A DNA stretch of 64,000 nt, taken from contig JARFIW010000831.1 in assembly GCA_036346225.1 (NCBI GenBank), forward strand, positions 310,001-374,000. Direction: 5' to 3'. The notes under the pieces were generated by a model that saw only the letters and a program-made list of their open reading frames with translations, searched no databases and was not told the DNA's origin. Shown here piece by piece: positions 10,392-20,276 of the stretch. Position numbers and translations under genes: made by a program. The stretch is from Platerodrilus igneus. Lineage: Eukaryota > Arthropoda > Insecta > Coleoptera > Lycidae. Position 1 is the stretch's first letter; the number at the start of each line of letters is the position of its first letter.

Positions 10392-11881
10392 GGGTTATTC
10401 TAAATGATGGCCTATTTTTAAAAATTCGTATTTATTAAAGTACAAATCCGAAATGAACAATCGTTATACCAACGAAAAGGGAAAGTTTCAAAGTTTTTTT
10501 AATACATTGTAAATGTTCAATGTGTCCACCGATTGCTGCACGGGAAACATCTAAGCAGTAGATAAATTCATCCCACACACGAGAAAGCGTATCTGCTTTT
10601 ACTGAGTGCACGGCAGCAGTAATACGGTTCCACAGATCGTTCAGAATTGTTGGTAGAGGCGGGACGTAAACAGCATCCTTAACATAACTCCATAAGAAGG
10701 TTTCAAATGGGGCGAGATCAGGAGATCTCGGTGGGCAGAAGTGTAGAGCCTGGTCCTCATTTCCCCTGCGACCTATCCAGCGCTGAGGAAGAGATTCATT
10801 CAAAAATCCTCGTACATCGAGGTACCAATGGAGTTGAGCTCCATTCTGTTGGAAAATAAAGTCCAGTGAATCTTCCATAACTTGACGAAACAGCCATTGT
10901 TCCAAAACGTCCGTATATGTTATTTCAGTTACAGTTCTTTCCACAAAGAAAAGAGGTCCATAGACCTTTGTACGGGATAAGGCACAGAACACGTTTACCT
11001 TCGGTGAGTCTCTTTTGTGTTGCAATGTTGAATGTGGATTTTTGCAAACCGCGTATGCAAACATTGTGTTTGTTGACTTTTCCACTAAGGTGGAAAGTCA
11101 TTTCATCGCTAAAAATTATACGCCGTAAATACGCGTCATCCTCCATCATTTGTAGCATTTAAACACAAAATTCAACACACTTCTCTTTGTCATTAGGCTT
11201 GAGAGCTTGCAGAAGTTGTACAATAAAACCAGTCTCAGAACTTTCCATACAGTTGGTTGGGATATTCCAAGTTCTCTACTATCTCTATTGGTAAACTTAC
11301 GTAAATTGCGAACAAAACTTTCTTCAATCCGTCTGTTATCATCCTCTAACACACGCGTTTGACCTGTGCTTTTCTTTTTACACACAGTTCTAGTCTGACG
11401 AAATTGCTTAAACCTTCGGCTAATGCTTCTTCCAGTTGGTGGTTCACTTCCGAATTTAGTACGAAATGCCCGTTGTACTACAATTTGCGACTCACCTTTT
11501 GCGAACTCAAGAACGCAGAAAACCTTGTGCTCCACAGTACACATCTCACTGACAACCGACAGTGAAACGGAATATCAGCCTATTGCCACGCGAACTCTAC
11601 CGCCCGCTTCTGGAACCATAACCATACGCCTTCCTCTTTTTATCACTGCTTCCGTGCACTCAGTAACAGAAGATACGCTTTCTCGTATGTGGGATGAGTT
11701 TACCCACCGCATAAATGTTTGCCATGCAGCAAACGGTGGAAACATTGAACATTTAAAATGTACCAGTATTAAAGAAAACTTTGAAACTTCCTCTTTTTAT
11801 TGTTATAATGATTGTTCATTTTGGATTTTTATTTTAATAAATACGAATTTTTAAAAATGAGTGTATCATTTAGAATAACCC
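10392..11881 (-). mobile_element. Mariner-like element with inverted duplicated ends
   Basis: The termini share GGGTTATTCTAAATGAT, and similarity continues through TTTTTAAAAATTCGTATTTA. The inverted match extends far beyond a normal TIR: 10392-10622 is roughly 85% identical by eye to the reverse complement of about 11638-11881. The right end therefore also encodes, on the plus strand, the transposase C-terminus (DTLSRMWDEF...GGNIEHL), as the left end does on the minus strand. The element sits between LINE fragment D and a LINE tail that are adjacent in the related locus at 42.2 kb, which supports insertion. No clean TA duplication is visible. Confidence 0.8.
10435..11544 (-). pseudogene. DUF4817-type mariner-like transposase, inactive
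   Basis: The N-terminal part (11146-11544) begins MCTVEHKVFCVLEFAKGES and carries the helix-turn-helix arrangement of insect DUF4817 transposases, with ISRRFKQFRQT and a GISQPTVWKVL recognition-helix block. The middle part (around 11100) has IIFSDEMTFHLSGKVNKHN with the first catalytic Asp. The C-terminal part (10435-11085) has FQQNGAQLHW where family members have QQDGA, so the second Asp is Asn. It also has SPDLAPFETFLW where PCDFFLW is usual, so the third acidic residue is altered. At least two frameshifts separate the parts. It cannot encode a working enzyme. Confidence 0.88.
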
Positions 11882-12035
11882 AGTATATACCCTATTCATC
11901 AATATTCAGTGGCAGCATGTGAAGGGGGTGAAGCAACCTGATGGTTGCCAAATTCCTCCAACACTTAGACATTTGCTAAATTAATAGTTTTCCAAAAATC
12001 CTTTCGCACAATCAACATTAGTTGAGAATGTTGCA

Positions 12036-12091
12036 AAACCTGATGATTTTATAAACAACTACAGGTAGTTGTTTATAAAATCATCAGGTTT
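12036..12091. repeat. Perfect 26-bp palindrome, 4-nt loop
   Basis: The arms 12036-12061 and 12066-12091 are exact reverse complements separated by CAGG. Sister LINE tails at 42364-42400 and 43300-43340 carry only the right half (CTGTAGTTGTTTATAATAATCA-like, in shorter blocks), so the left arm was copied here from the neighbouring right arm. This fits a template-switch event during replication or reverse transcription. Confidence 0.9.
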
Positions 12092-14025
12092 AAGCACAAT
12101 TATTTTTTCGTCGTGAGGTTTTCCGTTTTGGAACTGGATGAATGCATACCTCCATTGATTTCTATTCTGAGATGGCCTACACATTTCCCTGAAATTCTCA
12201 CAGTTTATACCTTTGACTATCTGTGTGCAATAGTTTAACCTAGGTTTACCTCTACCTTTCTTTTTTACTATCTTTACTTCTAATATATTCCTCGCTATTC
12301 CCTCAAGACTTAGTATGTGACCTATCATCCTATCGCTTCTATTTTTTACTGCTTTCCACCATCATTTATAGAACCCCTTTGCTCATAACTTTGTCTGTCC
12401 ATGATATCTTCATCATACGTCTGTAGCACCACACTTAACAGGCTTCTATCTTTTTCCTATTCGCATCTCCTACTGTCCAAGTTACACTGCCGTACAGTGC
12501 TGTACTAAACACATATGCTTTCAGCGTTCTTTTCCTTGTTTATATGTTTGTTGTCTTTGAATATAGTATAGTTGCTTTTTCTTGTTAAATGCAGCACGGC
12601 CTTGTGCTAATCTTACTTTAATATGTTTTGCACTTTTTTCATCTTGAGTTATTTGGATTCCTAGGTGGCAGAAATCGTTAACCTCCTGTAAGTTCTCGAT
12701 TCCTATTGGTATTCTAGTTTTTTTATTTATTTTCCCCTCCTGTACATACTAATACTATTTTATTTATGTTAATTTTCATACCGTATCTCTCTGCTAGAAT
12801 GACTTTTATTTTATTAAGAGCTACTTCTAACACTTCCTTGCTAGATGCTGATACCGCTATATCATTTTTTTGTCCCTGCATAATAATTACAATGTTTTTC
12901 ATTCATTTGATAGTATTCATTGCCTTTTCGATGTGCAAGTTAAAAATTAGCGGGGATAGGGTACATCTCTGTCTCACCCCTTTCCTAATATTTACTTCTA
13001 TACGTTCCTGCTTTTTATTGTAGTTGTTTGCTCTTTGTATAAGCGATGTACTATCCGTCTATCCCTAAAACTCATTCAAATATTTATGAGTATTTCGATT
13101 CCCATTTTACATTATCGCACGCTTTTTTCCAGATCTACAAACCATATATACACGCTTTCTCCATTTTCTATTGTTTTCCGATTATGACCCACAGAGCTAA
13201 AATAACCTCCAGTGTTCCCCTGTTTCACCTAACCCAAATTCATCTGCTCCTAGTATTTCTTCCGCCCGTTTTTCCATCCGTTTTTGCACAATTCTAATTA
13301 ATATTTTTGACACGAATGTAGTTAAACTTATTGTTCGAAAATTTTCATATCTCTTCATGCCACTTTTTTTGGTATGGTGACTATGATGTTAAGTTTCAAA
13401 TCTTTGAGTATCTAGCCTGTCTCATACATACAGTTTACAAATTCGAAAGGACGTTCTATTACTGCTTGCCCAAAGATTTTTAGAGTTTCTGCTTGCACCT
13501 TAACTATATCCGGTGCCTTACCGTCTTTCAGACCCTTTAATGCTAATTTAAACTCATGTCTAAGTATAGGATATCCCAAATCATCATTTTCAATGTCTCA
13601 TTCCTGTTCTAGTGCTGCTAGTTCCTGCCCTGCATATGAATTCTCTATATATTCTTGACATTTAACCACTTTCTTTACATTTTCTATAATGATGTCTGGT
13701 TCCGCGCCTTTTATATTTTTGCTATGCAGTTTTATATCCAAAATTCATTCTGATTAGTTTTTATGCTTTGTCTGTCTTTCCTAATTCAATCTTAGTATCT
13801 AATTTAGTACTGTGTGTCTCTATTATCTTGCTTCGCCTAGTTTGTTTTTGTAATTTCGTCTTTCTTCTATTAAATTCTGGATATCCCTTATTTCCATTGT
13901 TCCTTATTTTCTTTTTGTGTATAGCCCAGAATATCTATGGCTGCCATGTATAAGCAGGATTTAACATTATTTGATTCTGTTACTACTTCCTTAGAATCAG
14001 AAATATTCTCGATGTCATGCAACAA

Positions 14026-14320
14026 TAGGCGGCTCCGTGGCGTAGTGGCATGTGTGTGACTACTACGCCCAAGGTCCCGGGTTCGAATCCCGACACGGTC
14101 CGCTTGAAAAATGTTAGGCGAGCATTTTTCGCAAAAATACACCCTCGTTCGGATGAGAGGTAAAATGGAGGTCCCGTGTGTGAGTGTTGTCACGCACGTT
14201 AAAGATCCCTACCTTGCTTGGAACAGCAAGGATTCGGCAAAATTCAAAATTTTCCAGGTAAAAACTCGCTTCCTGGCCAATGTAGTACCTTCGGGTGGAG
14301 CATTGGAAAAATCACATGTA
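14026..14320 (+). mobile_element. SINE-1, full-length copy with 14-bp TSD
   Basis: A tRNA-derived SINE lies between exact repeats ATGTCATGCAACAA (14012-14025 and 14321-14334). The head has box A TGGCGTAGTGG (14038-14048) and box B GGTTCGAATCC (about 14080-14090), typical of internal pol III promoters. The body contains a GTTCGGATGAGAGG block and a CACGCACGTTAAAGATCCC block. A 30-nt hairpin at 14277-14306 has outer stem CCAATG/CATTGG, inner stem ACC/GGT and a TTCG loop, followed by a short tail AAAAATCACATGTA with no poly(A). It sits inside LINE A1, so it is younger than that LINE. Confidence 0.92.
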
Positions 14321-14344
14321 ATGTCATGCAACAATTCACTCATC

Positions 14345-16380
14345 ATTTTCCCTTTAATGCTAATTCAAACTCATCTCTAAGTATAGAATATAAATTCCCT
14401 TCATATTCCCTATATATTCTTGCCATCTACCTACTTTCTCTTTTGCTATACGGTTTTATATCTTTATAATTGATTCTAATTAGTTTGTATGCTTCATCTG
14501 TCTTTCCTACTTCCATCTTAGTTTGTACCTCCTTGCACTTATCATCGATCCATTGTTCTTTGGCTTTTCTGCATTTGCGAATAATATCCCATTTTATGGC
14601 TTTGTATCTCTGTTTTTCTGTTTCACCTGATTTATTTTTGTATTTTCGTCTTTCTTCTATTAAATTCAGGATATTCTTTGTTATCCATGTTTTCTTATTT
14701 TCTTTTTGTGTATACCCCAGAATATCTCTGGCCGCCATGTCTAGGCTGGATTTAATGTTATTCCATTCTGTTTCTACTTCCTTACTATCAGATATTTTTC
14801 CGATATCTTTCAACAATTCATTTGACTTTTTTTCGAATCTGTCTTGAATATCTTTATCTTTTAGTTTCTCAAAGTCAAAGTGTATTTTTCCTTTCCTTTT
14901 TTTTCAAATTTTTAAACTTAAGCGCGACCTTCATAATTACTATGTTGTGTTCAGTGCCTATATATACCTCTGGGTAGCTTCTGTAGTCTTTAACTTGATT
15001 CCTAAACCGTTGACTAACAAGAATGTAATCTATTTGATATCTTCCTGTATCTCCTCGCATCTTCCACGTGTATCTTCTTCTAGCATGATGTTGAAGTAAA
15101 GTGTTTGTGATGGTTAAATTGTTCTTGTCGCAAAATTCTACCAGCCTATTTCCCCTGCCGTATCTCGTGCTTAAACCGAATAAATCTACTACCGTTTCTT
15201 CCTTACCCTTATCTACCTGTTGAGGCGAGTACCGGGCCTCAAAGTATTAATAAAATTTAAGAGCAGGAATAACGTTTTTTATTGAACTTGTATTCGCAGT
15301 TTGATCTAATATACACAGTCCCGCTGCTTTAAATTTGTGTACATAGAGATCAGCCCAGTTTTTTACTATAAAAAAATATAAAATTACATTCATAAATTAT
15401 TTTTTGATATATGACAATTAGAAACTAGATTTTTTCTAAATTGAACAACAATTAATGACACAATAAATACAACAAATCAACACACTGTCGGGTAACCCGG
15501 TTGCAGTAACACTACCACTGCATTCAAATCCCTCGTAATTATTAAATTTTCATGTCCTTTTACGTATCTTAGTATGTCTTCGATATCTTTGTAGATCGCT
15601 TCTACCTCTTCCTAACTGTAGCTAGAGGTGGGCATGTATACTTATATTGTTACTGTATTTGCCGGTTTAGATTCAAATCTAACCATGAGTAACTCTTTCG
15701 TTTATTTGTAGGTACTTTTCTACACGATGTTCTATCTTTTTCTCATAACTATCCCCACGCCCGAATTTCCTTTCTCTGATCCTGTGTGAATTACCCTAAA
15801 ATCTCCGCTCCAAAAATCCCCCGCATCTGGCCATCGAACTTTACTGATCCCTACTATGTCTAATGCTAACATATCCACTTCAATTTTCAAATTCTTTAGC
15901 ATACCAACCTGTTTCATATTTCTGACATACCTCGCTCCGATTCGCAAAACGTTCACGACTCTTTTTTATACCTTCCGATCATATCCTCCGAAGTAATCTT
16001 TTCCCGGAGATCCGAATGGCAGACTATTTTAACTCCTGAATCTTTTACCCCAGAGAATGCCATTATCTTAGTTACAATTTAAGTACGCTGTGTACTTGGG
16101 AGGTAATGTGGTTAGTTTCCCATTGCCTTCCACATCGCAGTGGCGTGTCTTAGAATGCCATACCGACCCTTATGGCATCCGTCAATCTAAGTACCGAAAG
16201 AGCTGCTGCCCTCTTTCGGGAGCTGTCTTAGTCTGGTTCCTCACTAAAGATCCCACTACTTTGGTTGGACCTTTAGATCACTGAAACGCTTAAGCCATTC
16301 CACCCATTCTAGTAATCTACAACTTCTTCAAAGTGCAGGTCCATTCGAAACGGATTGCACTTTTATTGTATTCAAATCTT
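14345..16380 (-). pseudogene. RTE-like LINE copy A2 (5' part with endonuclease)
   Basis: The N-terminal endonuclease region at 15732-15956 reads ARYVRNMKQVGMLKNLKIE then DIVGISKVRWP and GVGIVMRKR, typical of the APE-type domain. Further on are RYQIDYILVSQRFRNQVKD (about 15000) and the linker DIGKISDSKEVETEWNN (14427-14816). The 5' leader, about 15990-16380, matches 46980-47385 of copy B closely (GTACTTGGGAGGTAATGTGG, CTTTCGGGA...GTCTTAGTCTGGTTCCTCAC). The RT catalytic region is missing, and internal deletions occur near 14380-14420 and 15230-15530. About 460 bp of it duplicate LINE sequence also present in A1. Confidence 0.82.
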
Positions 16381-17261
16381 CTTTTGCTAAAATTATTTAC
16401 TTACATCTTATCAATAGTCAAGTGTAGTATATTTTCAAATATAATGTGAACTAACGCTTATTGTTGAGGATGTTACTTGTTATACTACTTTCACACATCA
16501 AAAGTTAAAGCTTAGCAAACCTAACACCCAAGTACACGAAGCGTGTATTTTACAGTCGCACGAAACAGAACCAATGTTTTGAATAACAACCGATGCAATA
16601 AAACACTTTCATTCTGTAGTTGTTGTGTGAACTTAGAGTAAGTTTTAACAAAGTAGTTCTTCGCAATAGTTCTGGGTTTGGATTACACATCATCGGCAGT
16701 TTTTAAATCTTGCAATTTTAAGGGTTTTCATACATCAACTAGTTTTCACAATATATGTGGGTTTGTATAATATCCGAGAAACCTTAAAATTAAATTTTCA
16801 CGACTGTTTATCCTCTATATACTTACCTACGAGATAACAGTATTCATGTACTTTGCTCCAATTTCAAAAGAACATATTTGTGTATTAAGTATCAACATTG
16901 TATCACAATTCTGTTTTATATTTTGGTGAAAATCACAATATTGTTGTGTTCTTAGTAAAAGCCAACATATTCATCGGCAAATAGCAAATCCAGTTTCACA
17001 ATAGAAGAAGTAAAAATTAACTTGATTGGATTAAAAATATTTTAGTTTCTATAAACAACCTCTGGAGCTCTTGGCTATTGGTGGCTATTATACCGTGCCA
17101 TGTATAATATACTTAAAGCTATTTAATTAGGAAACTAAGCCGAGGTTAAAAACGCACAACTGTATTTAAAATATGCTCACTAATTCAAATTATTAAGTTA
17201 AATAGTTTAGACTGCTATTTTGTCAATACCATTCATATGAAAATTTCCGGGCTGTGTATAC
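16381..17261. other. AT-rich sequence, nothing recognised
   Basis: Nothing is supportable here. It separates the LINE 5' end from the left inverted arm of the Penelope-like element. Confidence 0.4.
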
Positions 17262-17589
17262 GAAATTATTTCAATAAAATCCAAAAACAAAGTATTTTCG
17301 TGTAAAAATTAATATAAATACTTTGATATATACAAAATTACAGCAGTCGCTTTCGGCGTTAGCCATGTTCGGTAAGCATGTGAAAGTTATACAAATCAAA
17401 AATTAACGATATAGTTACTTACTGTCCAGTTGTTTTAAAAACATATTCATCAAATTAATTCAATAAATTGAGTTCATTTAAATTACTAACTAACATCACA
17501 TAATACAAGACTAGTTAAAAAATTTGATTGTATCAATAATTATAAATTACATCTTGTTTACGTCGTTGATGAAGTCGAAAAGGACAAAT

Positions 17590-17591
<2 letters not shown>

Positions 17592-17635
<44 letters not shown>

Positions 17636-17801
17636 TCAACCATTATTCTAGCTATTAATGTATTATACTTTTAGAATCAAGATTAAGGTCTAAATAAAGT
17701 CCGAAACGTTGATTATCAACGAATGATTTTCATTTAAATATTAAAAAAAACCATCCGAACGAAATTCATCCCAAAAATTATTTGACATTCTCTATTATTC
17801 C

Positions 17802-17847
<46 letters not shown>
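17592..17847. repeat. Two (TA)n tracts inside the PLE
   Basis: The tracts are at 17592-17634 and 17805-17847, with about 170 bp between them. That interval contains CCGAAACGTT with short complementary flanks (AATCAA at 17675-17680, TTGATT at 17709-17714). This is reminiscent of, but much weaker than, the hammerhead layout seen elsewhere. Confidence 0.8.
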
Positions 17848-17849
<2 letters not shown>

Positions 17850-18026
17850 GTAATGACAAGTAAAGAATGCAATCCGAAACGTGGATCACCGCAGTAAAAT
17901 TAATGAAAAATGAATCAAGTATATTAATATTTTATAAGCCAATGGAGTTCCATCAATTTAGATGCTTGTATATTAGAATAAACGTTCTATTGAGGTTAAG
18001 TTGAGTGTTCAAACAAGTGTTATTTC

Positions 18027-19241
18027 TTAGTAATTCTCTTTCAATTTCAAGATCTTCCAAAAAATCAAGTTTATTAAAGTTTTTGAGGTAATATTATTTA
18101 TTAATTTTGAATGCAAATTAGGATCGAAAGTGTGTTTATTGTAAGATATATGGTGACCAAATTCTGACTGATCTGCTTTATTCAAATGTTTCTTTATTGT
18201 AAACCTCAAAAGTCTGCAAGTTCTGCCAATATAGGTGGCCTGACAATCTGCACAATTTAGTCTATATACACCACTTTTTGACAATAGTTCCATAGGATCT
18301 TTAGAGTGAACTGAATGTTGTTTCAACGTGTTGCATGATTTGAATGAAACTGTAATTGAGTTACTATATTTTTCTGTTGCTTTTTTGATTTTAGTATAAA
18401 GGTTGGATTCTATAAAAGGAATTGAAATAAATTTTTTTTCGGATGAATTTTCAATTTGAGTGATATAAACTTGTTGAATGAGTTTTTTATTCTTTATACT
18501 TTTGATCAATTTAGGAATAAGATTGGGATTCTATCCATCGTTAATTGCTATTTGTTTTATTATACTTACTTCTTGATTATAGTTCGGTTTGATTAAAGGA
18601 ATATTGATAACTCTGTGTATGTAACAGTTGAAAGCTGTTATCTTGTGCTGCCAACAATGGTTCGAAGCTGCTGGTATAATGTAATCAGTTTGTGTAGGTT
18701 TTCTATAAATGTTATAATGTAATTGATTATTATGTTTAAAAATCGTCAGATCTAGAAAGTTAAACTTATTTTCAGATTCTATTTCCAAATTGAATTTAAT
18801 ATTAGGATGAACTTTATTAATATTATCCAAAACGTGTTCAGCAGTTTCAGCTGTACCTTTAACGAAAACCAAGCAATCATCAACATAACGAAACCAGTGT
18901 ATAATCTGTAGAATCCTATCAGTTAGAATAAATTTGTTTTCCAAATTATCCATAAAAACCTCTACAAAAAATGGAGAGAGGCTACTTCCCATCGCTAATG
19001 ATTCTAATTGTTTATAGCATTTGTTATTGAAAACGAAAAAATCTTGTGATAAACAAGAATTCAATAATGTCAAGGTTGTAATTGCATTGTCTTCTCCAAC
19101 GTTGGCAGATCGTAAAAAATCTCCAACAAGTGGCAGGGTTTCTGATTTAGGTACAGAAGTAGAAAGGTTACTTACATCAAGTGACAGCATAGTAAAATCA
19201 TCCTGCAGTTGTATATTCTGCAATTTCTGTATGAGATCCAA
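18027..19241 (-). pseudogene. Penelope-like reverse transcriptase + GIY-YIG nuclease
   Basis: The RT half (18531-19241) shows LDVSNLSTSVP (RT motif A, Asp at residue 22), MGSSLSPFFVEVFMDNLE (about 84-101), FRYVDDCLVFV with YVDD at 119-122, then FNFLDLTIFK and IYRKPTQTD, all hallmarks of Penelope RT. A stop separates it from the C-terminal part (18027-18509), which holds GVYRLNCADCQATYIGRT (about residues 80-97): a GIY-YIG endonuclease with its CX2C pair, an Arg after YIG, then FTIKKHLNKADQS. RT fingers upstream of motif A are lost or too decayed to read. PLE enzymes reverse-transcribe and nick target DNA. This copy is non-functional because of the stop, though the catalytic residues are largely kept. 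Confidence 0.92.
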
Positions 19242-19621
19242 AGTATTACTTACCGAATGAATTGATTTAAATTTAGTCCAATTTGTAATTAAAGCTAAAA
19301 TAAATTTTGATAATTTTGCTACTGGAGTATTTATGAAACTTTACTTGTCATTACAGATATATAACAATTTTTCCTTATCGACTTCATCAACGACGTAGAC
19401 AAGATGTAATCCATAATTAATGAAACAATCAAATTTTTTAACTAGTCTTTTATTGTGTGATATTAGTTAAGTAATTTAGATGAACTCAATTTATTGAATT
19501 AATTTGATGAATATGTTTTTAAAGCAATTGGACAGTAAGTAACTATATCGTTAATTTTTGATTTGTTTAACTTTCACATGCTTACTTGTAGTGGCACCGA
19601 AGATGGCTAACGCCGAAAGCG

Positions 19622-20186
19622 AGATACGTGTCCCCCAATCTATGTATATGTATATGTATAATAAAATAGAATTTATTAGGAATTATTAGAAATTATAAAG
19701 AAAACTTAAGTTATATGCAACATTGTATTTTAAGGATAAAATAAGGAAGGTTACTAAAAGTTCACAAGCAAGTTGGGAGAACGGATGTAATACATTGTAT
19801 TCCAGATAGTAAGTAATACTGCAGGTGCAGGCCACAAACGGTTAAGAAACCGCAATTACTTAGAAATTAAGATTGTTACATTGTATAATGAATAGAATTA
19901 AGAAATAAGAAGACATGAGGTTTGCAAGTTCCCACAGACATGTGAGGGGCAGGGACAACATAAATACCCGGGGAGCCCCAAGACCTTCAGTCAGTCTTGA
20001 GTATTTCAGCTTTAACATTGCCGTTTGCTTAGGCTACTTGCCCTAATATTAGTTCAATTATAATTTATTTCGACTTAGTTTAATTTATACAAGTTTGTCA
20101 AAATTCCATATTAATATCTGTTTAATAAATAAAATTTATTACAAGAAGTTTTTAAAAAGACCGCTCCCAAGGTTCGAAACGCACCT
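19622..20186 (+). mobile_element. Solo LTR, copy 1 (gypsy/errantivirus-like)
   Basis: This 565-bp LTR is flanked by a 4-bp duplication AGCG (19618-19621, 20187-20190). The family begins AGTTAYATATCCCC and ends CCTAACT, with copy 1 diverged at both tips. It contains a TATA box and TCAGT initiator, several AATAAA-like signals, and the conserved blocks GATACTGCAGGTGCAG-like and CAGTTCCCACA-like. It interrupts the right arm of the PLE: joining the flanks restores the match to the left arm, which proves insertion and fixes its ends. No internal region is present, so it is a solo LTR left by recombination. AGTTA...TAACT tips and 4-bp duplications resemble insect gypsy-group elements. Confidence 0.88.
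19959..19996 (+). promoter_or_regulatory. LTR core promoter: TATA box and TCAGT initiator
   Basis: CATAAATACC at 19959-19968 is followed about 28 nt later by TCAGTC (19987), repeated at 19991. TCAGT is the arthropod initiator consensus. The same pair is kept in copy 2 (TATA 28989-28998, TCAGTC 29021) and copy 3 (TATA 36006-36015, TCAGTC 36040). Confidence 0.75.
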
Positions 20187-20276
20187 AGCGCTCTGGTGTA
20201 GTTTTTTATATTTCTAAATATTATATTAATTTTTACACGAGAATTCTTTGTTTTGGATTTTATTGAAATACAAATT

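Larger units (their letters stand above)
11882..14345 (-). pseudogene. RTE-like LINE copy A1 (3' part)
   Basis: This is a minus-strand non-LTR retrotransposon of the family whose endonuclease resembles CFDP2-type proteins of arthropods; I place it near RTE by motif. The 3' tail is at 11885-12060 (GTGAAGGGGGTGAAGCAACC, CCTTTCGCACAATCAACATTAG). The C-terminus at 12059-12328 reads IGHILSLEGIARNIL then KGRGKPRLNYCTQIVKGINCENFREMCR. RT-derived sequence lies up to about 13500, followed by the linker region. The frame is heavily broken. Its right side carries the SINE at 14026-14320. Past 14345 the sequence jumps back to an earlier LINE position, so A1 and A2 overlap in LINE coordinates. Confidence 0.82.
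17262..20276 (-). mobile_element. Penelope-like element with long inverted arms
   Basis: The coding remnant is flanked by inverted repeats: the left arm 17262-17595 is the imperfect reverse complement of 19372-19621 plus 20187-20276. Shared blocks are ATTTCAATAAAATCC at the outer end, CGCTTTCGGCGTTAGCCAT, GTTACTTACTGTCCA, TAATTCAATAAATTGAGTTCAT and GACTTCATCAACGACGTA at the inner end. The right arm is split by a solo LTR (19622-20186). Two (TA)n tracts (17592-17634, 17805-17847) lie inside, next to the left arm. PLEs often have complex terminal repeats with inverted parts; no target-site duplication was identified. Confidence 0.85.

Noticed and set aside
14026..14100. tRNA gene at the SINE-1 head (and at 42566, 42885, 31800, 6985)
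   Set aside because: Box A and box B are present, but the acceptor and anticodon arms do not fold properly. The sequence continues into a SINE body with target duplications.
17675..17714. A further hammerhead around CCGAAACGTT
   Set aside because: Only a 6-bp outer pair and GAAA are present; there is no CTGATGA and no convincing stem II. Mentioned only as weak supporting context.
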